Assembly (NCBI RefSeq): GCF_006517395.1
Contig: NZ_VDCY01000007.1
Location: 62,001-126,000 of the forward strand
Length of the DNA stretch: 64,000 nucleotides
Direction of reading: 5' to 3'
DNA from: Terrilactibacillus laevilacticus
GTDB taxonomy: Bacteria > Bacillota > Bacilli > Bacillales > Sporolactobacillaceae
Both the position numbers and the translations under genes were made by a program. Each line of letters opens with the position of its first letter. The first letter of the stretch is position 1. Of this stretch, positions 52,686-60,931 are shown piece by piece. Under the pieces are notes generated by a model, which saw only the letters and a program-made list of their open reading frames with translations, did not search any database and was not told the origin of the DNA.

Positions 52686-53894
52686 TTAGTCTTTTATGGC
52701 TAAATCTCCTTTAGGTCCAAAAAATTCATAGTTAATTTGAGATTCAGGAACGTTCCAGCCAATCAATATATTATATATTTGACTCATAAAGGTCGTTGGC
52801 CCACAGAAATAAAAGTCTGCATCCTTGGACTCAATCAATTTTTCTAACCACTCACTATCAATTCTGCCATATCTTTTTATATCTTCATATTTATTTGTGT
52901 CTTGTGATAAGGCAATATGAATTTTAAGTTGTGGTGCTTTTTCTTTTAGTTTTGTTAATTCTTCTTTAAACGCAAGTTTGTCTGCATCTTTTGCAGAATG
53001 AATCCATGTTATATGACGTTTAGGATTTTCTTTAATAACCTTTTTAGTCATAGACATTAAAGGGGTTTGACCAATACCTGCGCTAATAAAAACAATGGGT
53101 CTTTCGGAAGATTGTAATGTAAACTCTCCTGCAGGGGCACTTACTTCAAGCGTATCACCCGGTTTTATTTGATCATGCAAGTAATTGGAAACCAAACCTT
53201 CAGGATATTGATCTCCGCCTTCTTCCCGTTTGACACTTATTCTCAAATAATCCTCATTTGGCACGTCTGAGAGACTATACTGACGGATTTGAAAATACTC
53301 AGAACCCGGAATACGAACTCTTACACTAATATATTGACCGGGTTGATGAAGAGGAAGCGGCTGGCCAGATTCAGGTTTTAAATAAAATGACTTTATAATT
53401 GAACTTTCTTGTTTAATATCGGATACCTTAAACGGTGCGAAATCTTCCCAACCGCCCTTTTCCATCACTTCGTCTCTTAAACCATTTTCAATCGATATAA
53501 ATACATCCGCTATTTGTCCGTATGCTTCTGCCCATGCTTGTATAATTTCATCTGTTGCAGCATCTTTTAAAACATGTTTGATCGCCCATAAAAGGTTCTC
53601 ACCAACAATCGGATATTGTTCTGGTTTAATGCCTAGACTTCGATGCTTTTCTGCGACTAATTTAACCGATGGTAAAAGGGCTTCAAGATGGTCGATATGT
53701 TTCGCCGCTTGTAATACCATTTGTGCCAGAGCACGCGGTTGAGTTAATCTTTTTTGATTTGTTTGATTAAACACATTTTTAAGTTCTGGATTTGTCCCTA
53801 ACATGTGCTTATAAAAAGCTATGGTGATCTCTTCTCCCTTACTTTCTAATACAGGAACGGTTGATTTAATAATTTCAATTGTTTTTGTATCCAC
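52686..53894 (-). CDS. hmp: Flavohemoprotein (nitric oxide dioxygenase)
   Basis: 402 residues. An N-terminal globin domain (about 1-140; proximal His in VAEKHRSLGI), then an FAD-binding barrel (RQYSLSD near 205) and an NAD-binding domain (SAGIGQTPLMSM, FYFCGPTTFM). Converts nitric oxide to nitrate with O2 and NAD(P)H. The GTG at 53894 follows AAGAAGG. Divergent from nsrR with an NsrR-type dyad between the genes, so induction by nitric oxide is expected. Confidence 0.96.
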   Translation of the reverse strand: MDTKTIEIIKSTVPVLESKGEEITIAFYKHMLGTNPELKNVFNQTNQKRLTQPRALAQMVLQAAKHIDHLEALLPSVKLVAEKHRSLGIKPEQYPIVGENLLWAIKHVLKDAATDEIIQAWAEAYGQIADVFISIENGLRDEVMEKGGWEDFAPFKVSDIKQESSIIKSFYLKPESGQPLPLHQPGQYISVRVRIPGSEYFQIRQYSLSDVPNEDYLRISVKREEGGDQYPEGLVSNYLHDQIKPGDTLEVSAPAGEFTLQSSERPIVFISAGIGQTPLMSMTKKVIKENPKRHITWIHSAKDADKLAFKEELTKLKEKAPQLKIHIALSQDTNKYEDIKRYGRIDSEWLEKLIESKDADFYFCGPTTFMSQIYNILIGWNVPESQINYEFFGPKGDLAIKD

Positions 53895-53945
53895 GAAGAA
53901 TACCTTCTTTCTAAAAAATTATCGTCTGTGACTATTATCACATAT

Positions 53946-53968
53946 AACATGTATTTAATATACATCTT
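53946..53968. promoter_or_regulatory. NsrR operator in the hmp-nsrR intergenic region
   Basis: ACATGTATTTAATATACATCT closely matches the Bacillus NsrR dyad (AAGATGTATTTTAAATACATCTT type). A weaker half-match (ATGTATACAGCGTGTATTAA) lies at 54000-54020, nearer nsrR. Confidence 0.75.
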
Positions 53969-54051
53969 TTCTTGTGACAATTTTATGAACATTTTTTTAT
54001 GTATACAGCGTGTATTAAAAAAAAGTATACTATGTAATATGAGGTGAAATT

Positions 54052-54498
54052 ATGAAATTAACGCAATTCAGTGACTATTCATTACGTGTTCTTATTGCAC
54101 TTGGAGCACTACCTAAAGAAAAGAAAATTAGCATCGAAGAATTATCTATGGCCTTTCATATATCTAAAAACCACTTGATGAAGGTTGTTCATCAGTTAGG
54201 AAAACTAGAGTTAATTACAACTGTACGAGGCAGAAACGGAGGAATTTACTTATCTAAAGCGCCTAAGGATATTAATATAGGCTGGGTCATCAGACATACT
54301 GAAGACCATTTTCATTTAGTTGAATGCTTTAATAGAGAAAATAACCAATGCTTTATCACCCCTGTTTGCGGCTATCAAGCCATTCTAAATGAAGCGGTGA
54401 ATCAATTTCTAGCTACTCTAGATAAATATACATTGGAAGACGTTTTAGGGGATCGTCAAGTATTACAAAATATGATTGTAAGTTCACTTTATGGTTAA
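54052..54498 (+). CDS. nsrR: Rrf2-family nitric-oxide-sensing repressor NsrR
   Basis: 148 residues. Winged helix with MKLTQFSDYSLRVLIALG and HISKNHLMKVVHQLGK; cluster-binding cysteines in ECFNRENNQCFITPVCGY (C-x8-C-x5-C), as in NsrR, which carries a [4Fe-4S] cluster destroyed by NO. Divergent from hmp, its classic target. The ATG follows GAGGTGAAATT. Confidence 0.93.
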   Translation: MKLTQFSDYSLRVLIALGALPKEKKISIEELSMAFHISKNHLMKVVHQLGKLELITTVRGRNGGIYLSKAPKDINIGWVIRHTEDHFHLVECFNRENNQCFITPVCGYQAILNEAVNQFLATLDKYTLEDVLGDRQVLQNMIVSSLYG

Positions 54499-54563
54499 AA
54501 TGATCGATATGCATTTATTTGTCTGAAACTTTTTGGCCGTAAATCTTGTTTGGGTATTCTAAA

Positions 54564-54616
54564 AAAATAAACCCACATAATGTCCATTTCTAGACAGTAT
54601 GGGGGTTTATTTTATA
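54564..54616. terminator. Bidirectional terminator between nsrR and the hydrolase gene
   Basis: AATAAACCC and GGGTTTATT arms with an inner CATA/TATG pair, T-rich on both sides. Confidence 0.75.
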
Positions 54617-55439
54617 TATGATTGATATCTTCTTCTACCCGCTTGATCCATTCTTCAACTAAAGATTCAAATAAAATACTCTGCTCAATCTGGAGGTTAT
54701 GCCCTGCTCGATCAAGAACAACTGTCGTTGCTCTTGTATATCTTTCTTCTATGCCTAAAGCATCTTTATAACCCACCGTTGCATCTTGTCTACCTAATAA
54801 AAATAGCGTAGGTTTATCAAATGAGCCAACAGCTTCATCAACTTGGAATGAGAAGGCATATTGACTTTTTAATCTTTTTAATACGGCTTTATCTGCAAGT
54901 GAACACCCATCTAATATTTCAGCCTTTAATCGATTCCAATTATATTCATCGAGTACGACGGATGACGTTCTAAATATGTCTTGTTGACGTTGTTTTAAGG
55001 ATTGTAAAAAGGCACGATCTTCGTAAATAATCGTATGTGAAGGCAAATCTCTCTCATCCATACTAGGAATAATCATTGGACAAATAAAAACAGCACCTAG
55101 TATACGATCTTTCATTTTAGAAATAATGCCACGGGTCAAATAACCACCATAAGATTCTCCCGCAATTAAAAATGGTCCCTCAGGTATGACAGTGTGAATA
55201 AATTCAAGTAATACATCCAGTACGTCATTTGAACTATTTACATTCTCGCAATCTCTCGTCTTCCCCATTCCAGGAAGATCTATGTATATACGTCTATAAC
55301 CCGATTTTTTCTTAAAAATAGGCTCCATACAGCCTTTCATTAAGTGATGGTCAGGATTAAAGCCATGGATCATTAATATAGGCAGACCTTCACCAATTGT
55401 TTCATAATATACCTTTGCTTTAGTCGTTTGGCATTCCAC
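54612..55439 (-). CDS. Alpha/beta hydrolase
   Basis: 275 residues, no signal peptide. LMIHGFNPDHHL oxyanion loop, nucleophile Ser in IAGESYGGYLTRG (near 95), Asp in LLGRQDATVGY (near 219) and His in DRAGHNLQIE (near 249). Fold indicates an esterase, lipase or C-C hydrolase; substrate not predictable. GTG start at 55439 with AAAGGATG upstream. Stands alone. Confidence 0.8.
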   Translation of the reverse strand: MECQTTKAKVYYETIGEGLPILMIHGFNPDHHLMKGCMEPIFKKKSGYRRIYIDLPGMGKTRDCENVNSSNDVLDVLLEFIHTVIPEGPFLIAGESYGGYLTRGIISKMKDRILGAVFICPMIIPSMDERDLPSHTIIYEDRAFLQSLKQRQQDIFRTSSVVLDEYNWNRLKAEILDGCSLADKAVLKRLKSQYAFSFQVDEAVGSFDKPTLFLLGRQDATVGYKDALGIEERYTRATTVVLDRAGHNLQIEQSILFESLVEEWIKRVEEDINHI

Positions 55440-55665
55440 TGGCCTATCATCCTTTCAAGAGAAAAGTGTACGAAAATCTCGCTTATCGGGTAATTACTCC
55501 TTAGAAAACGGCCACTACTGAAATTTCACTTAATTAAGGTGTGATCATTTCTTGTATATCTATATTTACTCATGGTAAATTATAGCTATTCAATAGAGAA
55601 ATAGGCGACAAACATTTATACTGTCTTAATATATAAATCTAGATATCTAGAATATATTCTATAAG

Positions 55666-55799
55666 AGGTTGTTCAAAAAGTACACCAAATGATAAGCTGC
55701 GAATCTCGGCACCCAGGACGGGCTAGTACTGGTGTTCAGGCAGAATGCCAGCGTACTTAGCCGCAACCTTTTTCATTTGTCACCTTTTTGAACACGCAC
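55666..55799 (+). mobile_element. Miniature inverted-repeat element, copy G (134 bp)
   Basis: Shortest copy; retains both ends (AGGTTGTTCAAAAAGT and TGAACACGCAC) but lacks most of the middle, keeping the CCCAGGACGGGCTAGTACTGG block. Flanked by TATAAG and TATAAA. Lies upstream of lepB. Confidence 0.88.
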
Positions 55800-55851
55800 T
55801 ATAAACAAATCGTTTAATTAACAAACTATATGATCAATCGGGGGTATGCAT

Positions 55852-56391
55852 GTGTCAAAATCAAATAATATCACTCGATGGGTGCTCACCATCGGTTGTG
55901 CCATTATCATCGCTCTTCTTCTTCGGAATGTGATTTTCACTAAATATATTGTTGAAGGTAAATCTATGATGCCGACTTTACAAGATGGCAATCGACTGAT
56001 TGTAAATAAAATGGATTATAATTTAAGTAAGCCAGAGCGATTTGACATTATCATTTTCCATGCCACAAAACATAAAGATTTTGTTAAACGCATTATTGGA
56101 CTTCCGGGTGATCGAATTGATTACCAAAACGATGTCTTGCATGTTAATGGACGCGCCGTCAAAGAACCCTTTTTAAATGAAAATAAGAAGAAAATTCTTT
56201 CTGGTTTATTAACAAATGATTTCCCTGATGAAGGTACCATCGAAGTACCGAAGGATAAATTATTTGTTATGGGGGATAATCGCTTGTATAGTTTTGACAG
56301 CCGTCAGATTGGCTTTATTGATATGAAGAATGTTGTTGGAAAAGTGAATCTTTGCTATTGGCCTTATTCAAAATTCAAAATTGTCCATTAG
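55852..56391 (+). CDS. lepB: Type I signal peptidase
   Basis: About 179 residues, single N-terminal membrane anchor (WVLTIGCAIIIALLLRNVIF) with the catalytic domain outside. Catalytic Ser in VEGKSMMPTL (near 41) and Lys in KDFVKRIIGLPGD (near 82); GDNRLYSFDSRQIGFI completes the family boxes. Cleaves signal peptides of secreted proteins. I prefer GTG 55852, seven bases after GGGGG, over ATG 55846. Bacilli carry several such paralogues (SipS/T/U/V/W type), so this is probably one of a set. Confidence 0.93.
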   Translation: MSKSNNITRWVLTIGCAIIIALLLRNVIFTKYIVEGKSMMPTLQDGNRLIVNKMDYNLSKPERFDIIIFHATKHKDFVKRIIGLPGDRIDYQNDVLHVNGRAVKEPFLNENKKKILSGLLTNDFPDEGTIEVPKDKLFVMGDNRLYSFDSRQIGFIDMKNVVGKVNLCYWPYSKFKIVH

Positions 56392-56433
56392 TGAATCATT
56401 CCCATTAATGAATACGTCATGTAATGCTAAATA

Positions 56434-56994
56434 TTATTGTGCGACTGGATCGTTTAAACACTGATCTAAAATCCATTCCCAAGGACCGAATCCAGATTCG
56501 ATATTAATATGCCCTTTGTTTTCTAGAATCGTAGATATCGCGCCACAATCTAAATATATTTTCGCATCCTCAATCGGGCAATATGGATCATTCGTTGAGA
56601 CAATAAGCTGAGTTTTATTGGCAACTAAGCAAACATCACTTAAATTGTCTGGTACGGGATAAAAAGACTGGATTTCCTCAACTTTGCTATATGGTGACGG
56701 CGGAGCGACTAAAATAACTCGGCTTACTTTCCGATTTGTTAAGACGGCATAGTGAAACCATAATATGCAGCCCAAACTATGGGTAACGACGATAATTTCT
56801 TCGTCTTTTGGAATTTCATCCATTAGGGCTTTCAATATCTGAAGCCACTTTTCTTTATTCGGATGATGTTTTTCAGGAAATGAAGGATAATAGACTGTTT
56901 CTCCTTTATCCACCAATTGCTTATATAGCCACGTCTGCCAATGAGCAGCTCCACTCCCACCTAACCCATGTAAAATGACAAAACTTCTACTCAT
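56434..56994 (-). CDS. RBBP9/YdeN-family serine hydrolase
   Basis: 186-residue alpha/beta hydrolase with ILHGLGGSGAAHWQTWL, nucleophile Ser in VVTHSLGCILW (near 75), Asp in STNDPYCP and His in NKGHINIESGFGPW. Same family as B. subtilis YdeN. Function in bacteria unknown. The ATG follows GGAGG. Confidence 0.85.
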   Translation of the reverse strand: MSRSFVILHGLGGSGAAHWQTWLYKQLVDKGETVYYPSFPEKHHPNKEKWLQILKALMDEIPKDEEIIVVTHSLGCILWFHYAVLTNRKVSRVILVAPPSPYSKVEEIQSFYPVPDNLSDVCLVANKTQLIVSTNDPYCPIEDAKIYLDCGAISTILENKGHINIESGFGPWEWILDQCLNDPVAQ

Positions 56995-57201
56995 AATAAA
57001 AAACCTCCGTACTTAACCTAACATGTATGTTCATTTTATTATCATTATATACTGAAAGAATCGAGAAAAGTAATATAAAAATATTATAACACCTATTTGT
57101 TTACTGGGAGTAATTTGTTTTTTCAGACGAGGAAATTATTGTAGGCATTCAACTTCTTACACATGTGTGATTCCCATAACTTTTGGATATATTGTCTAAT
57201 A

Positions 57202-57482
57202 GTGCGTGTTCAAAAAGGTGACAAATGAAAAGGGTTACTGGCTAAGTACTCTGGCATCCTGAAAGAAACGCCAGTACTAGCCCGTCCTGGGCGTCGGAAG
57301 GCTAAGAGCGGCGGCAAGTTCCCGAGGACCGGCATTCCTCGCGTTGGGGTAGCTTCAGGCGTCAGCACAGGACGTGAGCGATTTTAGCAAGCGATCCTCT
57401 TGTATCCACTACATGAGGAACGGAAAAACAAGTGGGTGCCGAGATTCGTAGCTTATTATTTGGTGACTTTTTCGAGCAACCT
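57202..57482 (-). mobile_element. Miniature inverted-repeat element, copy H (281 bp), opposite orientation
   Basis: Long form in reverse, with exact target duplication CTAATA at 57196-57201 and 57483-57488. Confidence 0.92.
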
Positions 57483-57521
57483 CTAATAAGGATATTAATT
57501 ATTGGTTAGGTGGTGTTCTCT

Positions 57522-57821
57522 TTGTATCGATCCATTCTTATAGGTGTCGGCTTGGTGATTATCTCGGTTTTTTATGCGATCTATAAAAGAAGCTTTGATT
57601 CGTTATTAAGTGCTTCTGGTGCTTTCTCCATATTTCTTCTCATTTTAGTGATCTTATCATTATGCGTATCTACAGTCATCCACTCTATAAAAACAAACTC
57701 TCCAGATGAGCATCCCGATCTCACTTGGACTATGCAACTTTTTATGGCTGCTTTCCCCTGTATGTTAACAGGAGTTGGCTTGTATGTTTTAATGTGTTTT
57801 TATAAGTTAATTTATATGTAG
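57522..57821 (+). CDS. Small membrane protein, function unknown (possibly DUF5316-like)
   Basis: About 99 residues with three hydrophobic segments (SILIGVGLVIISVFYAIY, FSIFLLILVILSLCVST, PCMLTGVGLYVLMCFY) around a short polar loop. The TTG at 57522 has AGGTGGTG six bases upstream; GTGs further up have no site. The layout resembles DUF5316-type small membrane proteins, but the match is weak. A miniature element ends 40 bases upstream and may supply or disrupt the promoter. Confidence 0.6.
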   Translation: MYRSILIGVGLVIISVFYAIYKRSFDSLLSASGAFSIFLLILVILSLCVSTVIHSIKTNSPDEHPDLTWTMQLFMAAFPCMLTGVGLYVLMCFYKLIYM

Positions 57822-57838
57822 ATTTCCATATCACAGTA

Positions 57839-57893
57839 AAAAGCTCCACTTCCAAAAAATAAGAGAGGAGGCTCCTATTATTAAGTGGAGCTA
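57839..57893. terminator. Hairpin between convergent genes
   Basis: AGCTCCACTT and AAGTGGAGCT arms with a 32-base loop. Confidence 0.5.
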
Positions 57894-57910
57894 TGTGCAC
57901 TTATAAAAAA

Positions 57911-58201
57911 TTATTTAACTTCCGCTCTATAGATGGTCACTTTCATTGGTTCTGATAAAAACTCTCCAGACTTTTCTCCAAATGCCCTAAAGTGGGGTTC
58001 TTGATTATGAATATGAACAGCCTCTTCATCTTTCCATTCTTCAACCATAATAAACGTATTTGGGTCTGAGACATCTTCAAAAAGATTATAACTAATATTT
58101 CCTACTTCCGCCTTAGATCCTGCAATTAACGGTTTCGTTTCAACAAGAAAACCTTCACGTTGCGCTGGACTGACTTTGAATAATGCATGAATAATAATCA
58201 A
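57911..58201 (-). CDS. ABM-domain protein, putative quinol monooxygenase
   Basis: 96 residues of the antibiotic-biosynthesis-monooxygenase ferredoxin-like fold, similar to YgiN: MIIIHALFKVSPAQREGFL, then NISYNLFEDVSDPNTFIMVEEW and EPHFRAFGE. Members form dimers; some oxidise quinols. Possible link to the mhq quinone response elsewhere in the window, but no direct evidence. Confidence 0.8.
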   Translation of the reverse strand: MIIIHALFKVSPAQREGFLVETKPLIAGSKAEVGNISYNLFEDVSDPNTFIMVEEWKDEEAVHIHNQEPHFRAFGEKSGEFLSEPMKVTIYRAEVK

Positions 58202-58254
58202 CTTTTATTCCTCCAGAAAGTCATATTTAATGATCTCTACATTTCTTATTTTAG

Positions 58255-58407
58255 AGGTTGTTCAAAAAGTCATCAAATGATAAGCTGCGAATCTCGGCGC
58301 CCACTTGTTTTTCCGGTCCTCATATAGCAAAAACCTACATTCCGGTCCTCAAAACAGCGCCGCCTTGATCTTCTTGCTTCTAATTTGCCACCTTTTTGAA
58401 CACGCAC
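58255..58407 (+). mobile_element. Miniature inverted-repeat element, copy I (153 bp)
   Basis: Short form with exact target duplication TTTTAG at 58249-58254 and 58408-58413. Confidence 0.92.
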
Positions 58408-58498
58408 TTTTAGCTTAAATTACCATACAAAACGATTCATGTGCCCTATATAAATGGGGAAAAGTATGTCATATAACATAAGAAAGGACGTAGCCCTC

Positions 58499-59200
58499 AT
58501 GTATCATAAATCAAACCAAAGAAGATTTGTCTTGTATATAGCATCTTTAATTCTTTTCTTGTTTACGATATTTTGTCCCTTTAATCAATCAAAGGCAGCT
58601 AGATCTAACGCTGTTGTGATAAAAATCAAAGAGTTAGCTAAGGACATTCAATATCCTGTTATCACAGCAGGAATAAAAAATAAGGAAGTTTTAAATAAAA
58701 TCAACCAATCTTTTCTCAACCACGCAAAACGCATTAAAAAGGAAGATGAGAAGGTAAAAAAACAGTATGAACACGACAAATTAATCGGTATCCCTGGTCC
58801 GTACTATGCGATAACAAAACCTATTATAAGATTTAATCAGGAACACCGATTAAGTGTCTCCTTTTTAGATTCCACATTTACAGGAGGAGCTCATGGTAAT
58901 ACGTATGAAGAAGTGTATAACTACAATATCAATAACGGAAATAGATATCATCTTGATGATATTGTCCGAACACCGAAACAAGTCGATAAAGTGAATCGTT
59001 ATATCAAAAAACAACTGATTAAGCTGAAAGAGTCTGGACGATACGATATATTTTTAGATGAATTTACAGGGATTGATACAAAAAAAGATCAATTTTATTT
59101 TTATCATGATGGCTTTGTAATGGTTTTTCAACTCTACCAAATTGCCCCTTATTCAAATGGGATTATTCACCTGAAAGTACCGTATTCTGTGTTTAAGTAA
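58499..59200 (+). CDS. Secreted PdaC-like/DUF3298 domain protein
   Basis: About 233 residues with a signal peptide or N-terminal anchor (RRFVLYIASLILFLFTIFC). Two domains follow: a DUF4163-like segment (about 45-140; YPVITAGIKNKEVLNKIN, SFLDSTFTGGAHGNTY) and a DUF3298-like segment (150-233; FYFYHDGFVMVFQLYQIAPYS), the pair found in PdaC and RsiV extracellular regions. It lacks the deacetylase domain of PdaC and any anti-sigma part. Possibly binds cell-wall ligand or lysozyme; no evidence here. The ATG at 58499 has AAAGGA upstream; ATGs at 58454 and 58466 are in frame alternatives. Confidence 0.75.
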   Translation: MYHKSNQRRFVLYIASLILFLFTIFCPFNQSKAARSNAVVIKIKELAKDIQYPVITAGIKNKEVLNKINQSFLNHAKRIKKEDEKVKKQYEHDKLIGIPGPYYAITKPIIRFNQEHRLSVSFLDSTFTGGAHGNTYEEVYNYNINNGNRYHLDDIVRTPKQVDKVNRYIKKQLIKLKESGRYDIFLDEFTGIDTKKDQFYFYHDGFVMVFQLYQIAPYSNGIIHLKVPYSVFK

Positions 59201-59202
59201 TA

Positions 59203-59231
59203 AAAAAACTTTCATATGAAGTTTTTTGTTT
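59203..59231. terminator. Terminator between convergent genes
   Basis: AAAAAACTTTCATATGAAGTTTTTT, a compact hairpin at the end of the PdaC-like gene and the LD-carboxypeptidase gene. Confidence 0.75.
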
Positions 59232-59240
59232 GCAAAAGGA

Positions 59241-60107
59241 TTAGAAGGCCAAATTTAAGCCAATAGGAATTCCAATGGCATCACTGCCATGGCCAAGTCG
59301 TTCCGTTTTTGCGATAGGTAAATGATATTTTTCAGTGATGTGAAGAATAAGATCTTCTATGCTTGGCTTTTGCTTTGTGTCTTGCATCTCTGAAAAAGTA
59401 CCTAGCAAAATGCCCTTACATGCGGAAAAAGCCCCTATTTGTTCTAATTGAGATAACATAGATGCCATCCGAGCAGACTTCCCTCCTAGCGCTTCTAAGA
59501 AAAGAACTTTTTGATTTAAGTCAGGAAAATAGCGTGTCCCAGACAATTTTAAGAAGCATCGCAAATTCCCACCAACAACGACTCCTTCCATACTCTCTCC
59601 TCGTAGCCATTGATAGGCAAAGTCAGTTTGTTTTAAGACGTCTTTTTCTTGCATAAAGGCGTTTATAAACCATTCTATTTGTCTCTCGGCATGCCGACCA
59701 ATTAATGTCGAAATGGCAAAATGGACTGTAGGTAAACCCGTACATGTAAGTAGGGCATTATTAATAACAGATAAATCACTCATTCCCACAAACCATTTTG
59801 GATGCTTTCTAATCAGATCAAAATCTAAATAAGGTAAGATTTGATTTGCTGCATCTCCTCCAGAGATATCAAAAATAGCTTTGACATGGTCTGAAGTAAA
59901 CAACCGCATCAGTTCATCCGCTCTTTCTTTTGGCGTCCCACTAAACGGCGTATCATTTTGTTGATAAATGGTGCTTGCCCATTCTAGGTCGAGCCCCATA
60001 TCTGAAAGAACTTTTTCTAATTCCTTCAATCTGTCTTTATATTTTAAAGGGCGACCGTCTGAACAAGCTATTAATCCGATTGTGTCTCCTCTTTTTATGA
60101 TCGACAT
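59241..60107 (-). CDS. LD-carboxypeptidase (S66 family)
   Basis: About 288 residues. Serine peptidase that releases the terminal D-Ala from murein tetrapeptides in cell-wall recycling. Catalytic Ser in FVGMSDLSVINNAL (near 108), Glu in LFLEALGG (near 205) and His in RLGHGSDAIG (near 275). No signal peptide, so a cytoplasmic recycling role (LdcA type). B. subtilis YkfA and microcin resistance MccF are related; MccF-type activity is the alternative. The ATG at 60107 is nine bases after AAAGGA; 60116 overlaps that site. Confidence 0.87.
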   Translation of the reverse strand: MSIIKRGDTIGLIACSDGRPLKYKDRLKELEKVLSDMGLDLEWASTIYQQNDTPFSGTPKERADELMRLFTSDHVKAIFDISGGDAANQILPYLDFDLIRKHPKWFVGMSDLSVINNALLTCTGLPTVHFAISTLIGRHAERQIEWFINAFMQEKDVLKQTDFAYQWLRGESMEGVVVGGNLRCFLKLSGTRYFPDLNQKVLFLEALGGKSARMASMLSQLEQIGAFSACKGILLGTFSEMQDTKQKPSIEDLILHITEKYHLPIAKTERLGHGSDAIGIPIGLNLAF

Positions 60108-60147
60108 TTCTTTCATTCCTTTCTAAGTGAACTAAATCTCCTAATAG

Positions 60148-60361
60148 AGGTTGCTTGAAAAAGTCACCAAATGATAAGCTGCGAATTCTCGACGCCCGCT
60201 CGTTTTTCCGGTCCTCATGTAGCAAAAACCTACATTCTGGTCCTCAAAACAGCTCCGCCTTAACCTCCGACGCCCAGGACGGGCTAGTACTGGCGTTCTG
60301 GCAGGATGCCAGCGTACTTAGCCAGTAACCCTTTTTATTTGTCACCTATTTGAACACGCAC
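60148..60361 (+). mobile_element. Miniature inverted-repeat element, copy J (214 bp)
   Basis: Ends AGGTTGCTTGAAAAAGTCACC (one end mutated) and TGAACACGCAC, flanked by TAATAG and TTAAAG. Intermediate in length, like copy D. Confidence 0.85.
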
Positions 60362-60546
60362 TTAAAGTCAGCAACTTTCTAGACTAAAAATTATGATCTA
60401 ACCTATCTCTAAATAAGGATCTATCCGCCAGTATATACCTTCCTTTTATTCTAGACAGAGAATTTAATTAAGTAAAATGAGCGAAAAATTTGTTGAAAAC
60501 TTTTGACTTTCCACAATTTGGTCTTTAGTCTGCATTAATAAAATAA

Positions 60547-60707
60547 TTATCCACAAAACATACGTTTTTACCCTGTTAATATTGTTAATAATGTGCATAA
60601 CTACTTTTTAACTGTGTACAATGTGGATAAATTAAAGGATTTCTGTTAATAATTCGTTTTTTTATTGTGAATAATTTGTGATCAAATTGTTTATAACCTG
60701 TTGATAA
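60547..60707. promoter_or_regulatory. Cluster of DnaA boxes in AT-rich DNA
   Basis: Four perfect TTATNCACA boxes: TTATCCACA (60547-60555, plus) and, on the minus strand, the complements of TGTGCATAA (60592-60600), TGTGGATAA (60622-60630) and TGTGAATAA (60666-60674). Four one-mismatch copies (60583, 60644, 60688, 60699) lie between and beyond them. No dnaA, dnaN or parA gene is nearby. Probably a DnaA-binding or titration site, not the chromosomal origin. Confidence 0.65.
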
Positions 60708-60750
60708 CGTATCATTTCAAAAGAGAAATTTGTCGAAAAATAGAATTCAG

Positions 60751-60790
60751 TGAAAAAAACAAGCCAAAGGTTCGGGTTATTTTTTCACAG
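60751..60790. terminator. Hairpin upstream of the SDR gene
   Basis: GTGAAAAAAAC and GTTATTTTTTCAC arms with an inner AGCC/GGTT pairing; could end transcription or mark the right edge of the DnaA-box region. Confidence 0.4.
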
Positions 60791-60931
60791 ATTAGTCAAA
60801 ATGATTAATGGCTATTTTTGGATTATGATCCAAGATTATATATTCTAAACTAAATAAAGGTATCTTTTTAAATCACACTAACAGCCCATATTGAATAGAG
60901 TATTTTTAACAAGAAAATGGGAGGTTTAATC

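Noticed and set aside
60480-60760. Chromosomal origin of replication
   Set aside because: DnaA boxes are present, but dnaA, dnaN, rpmH and gyrase genes are all absent from both sides.
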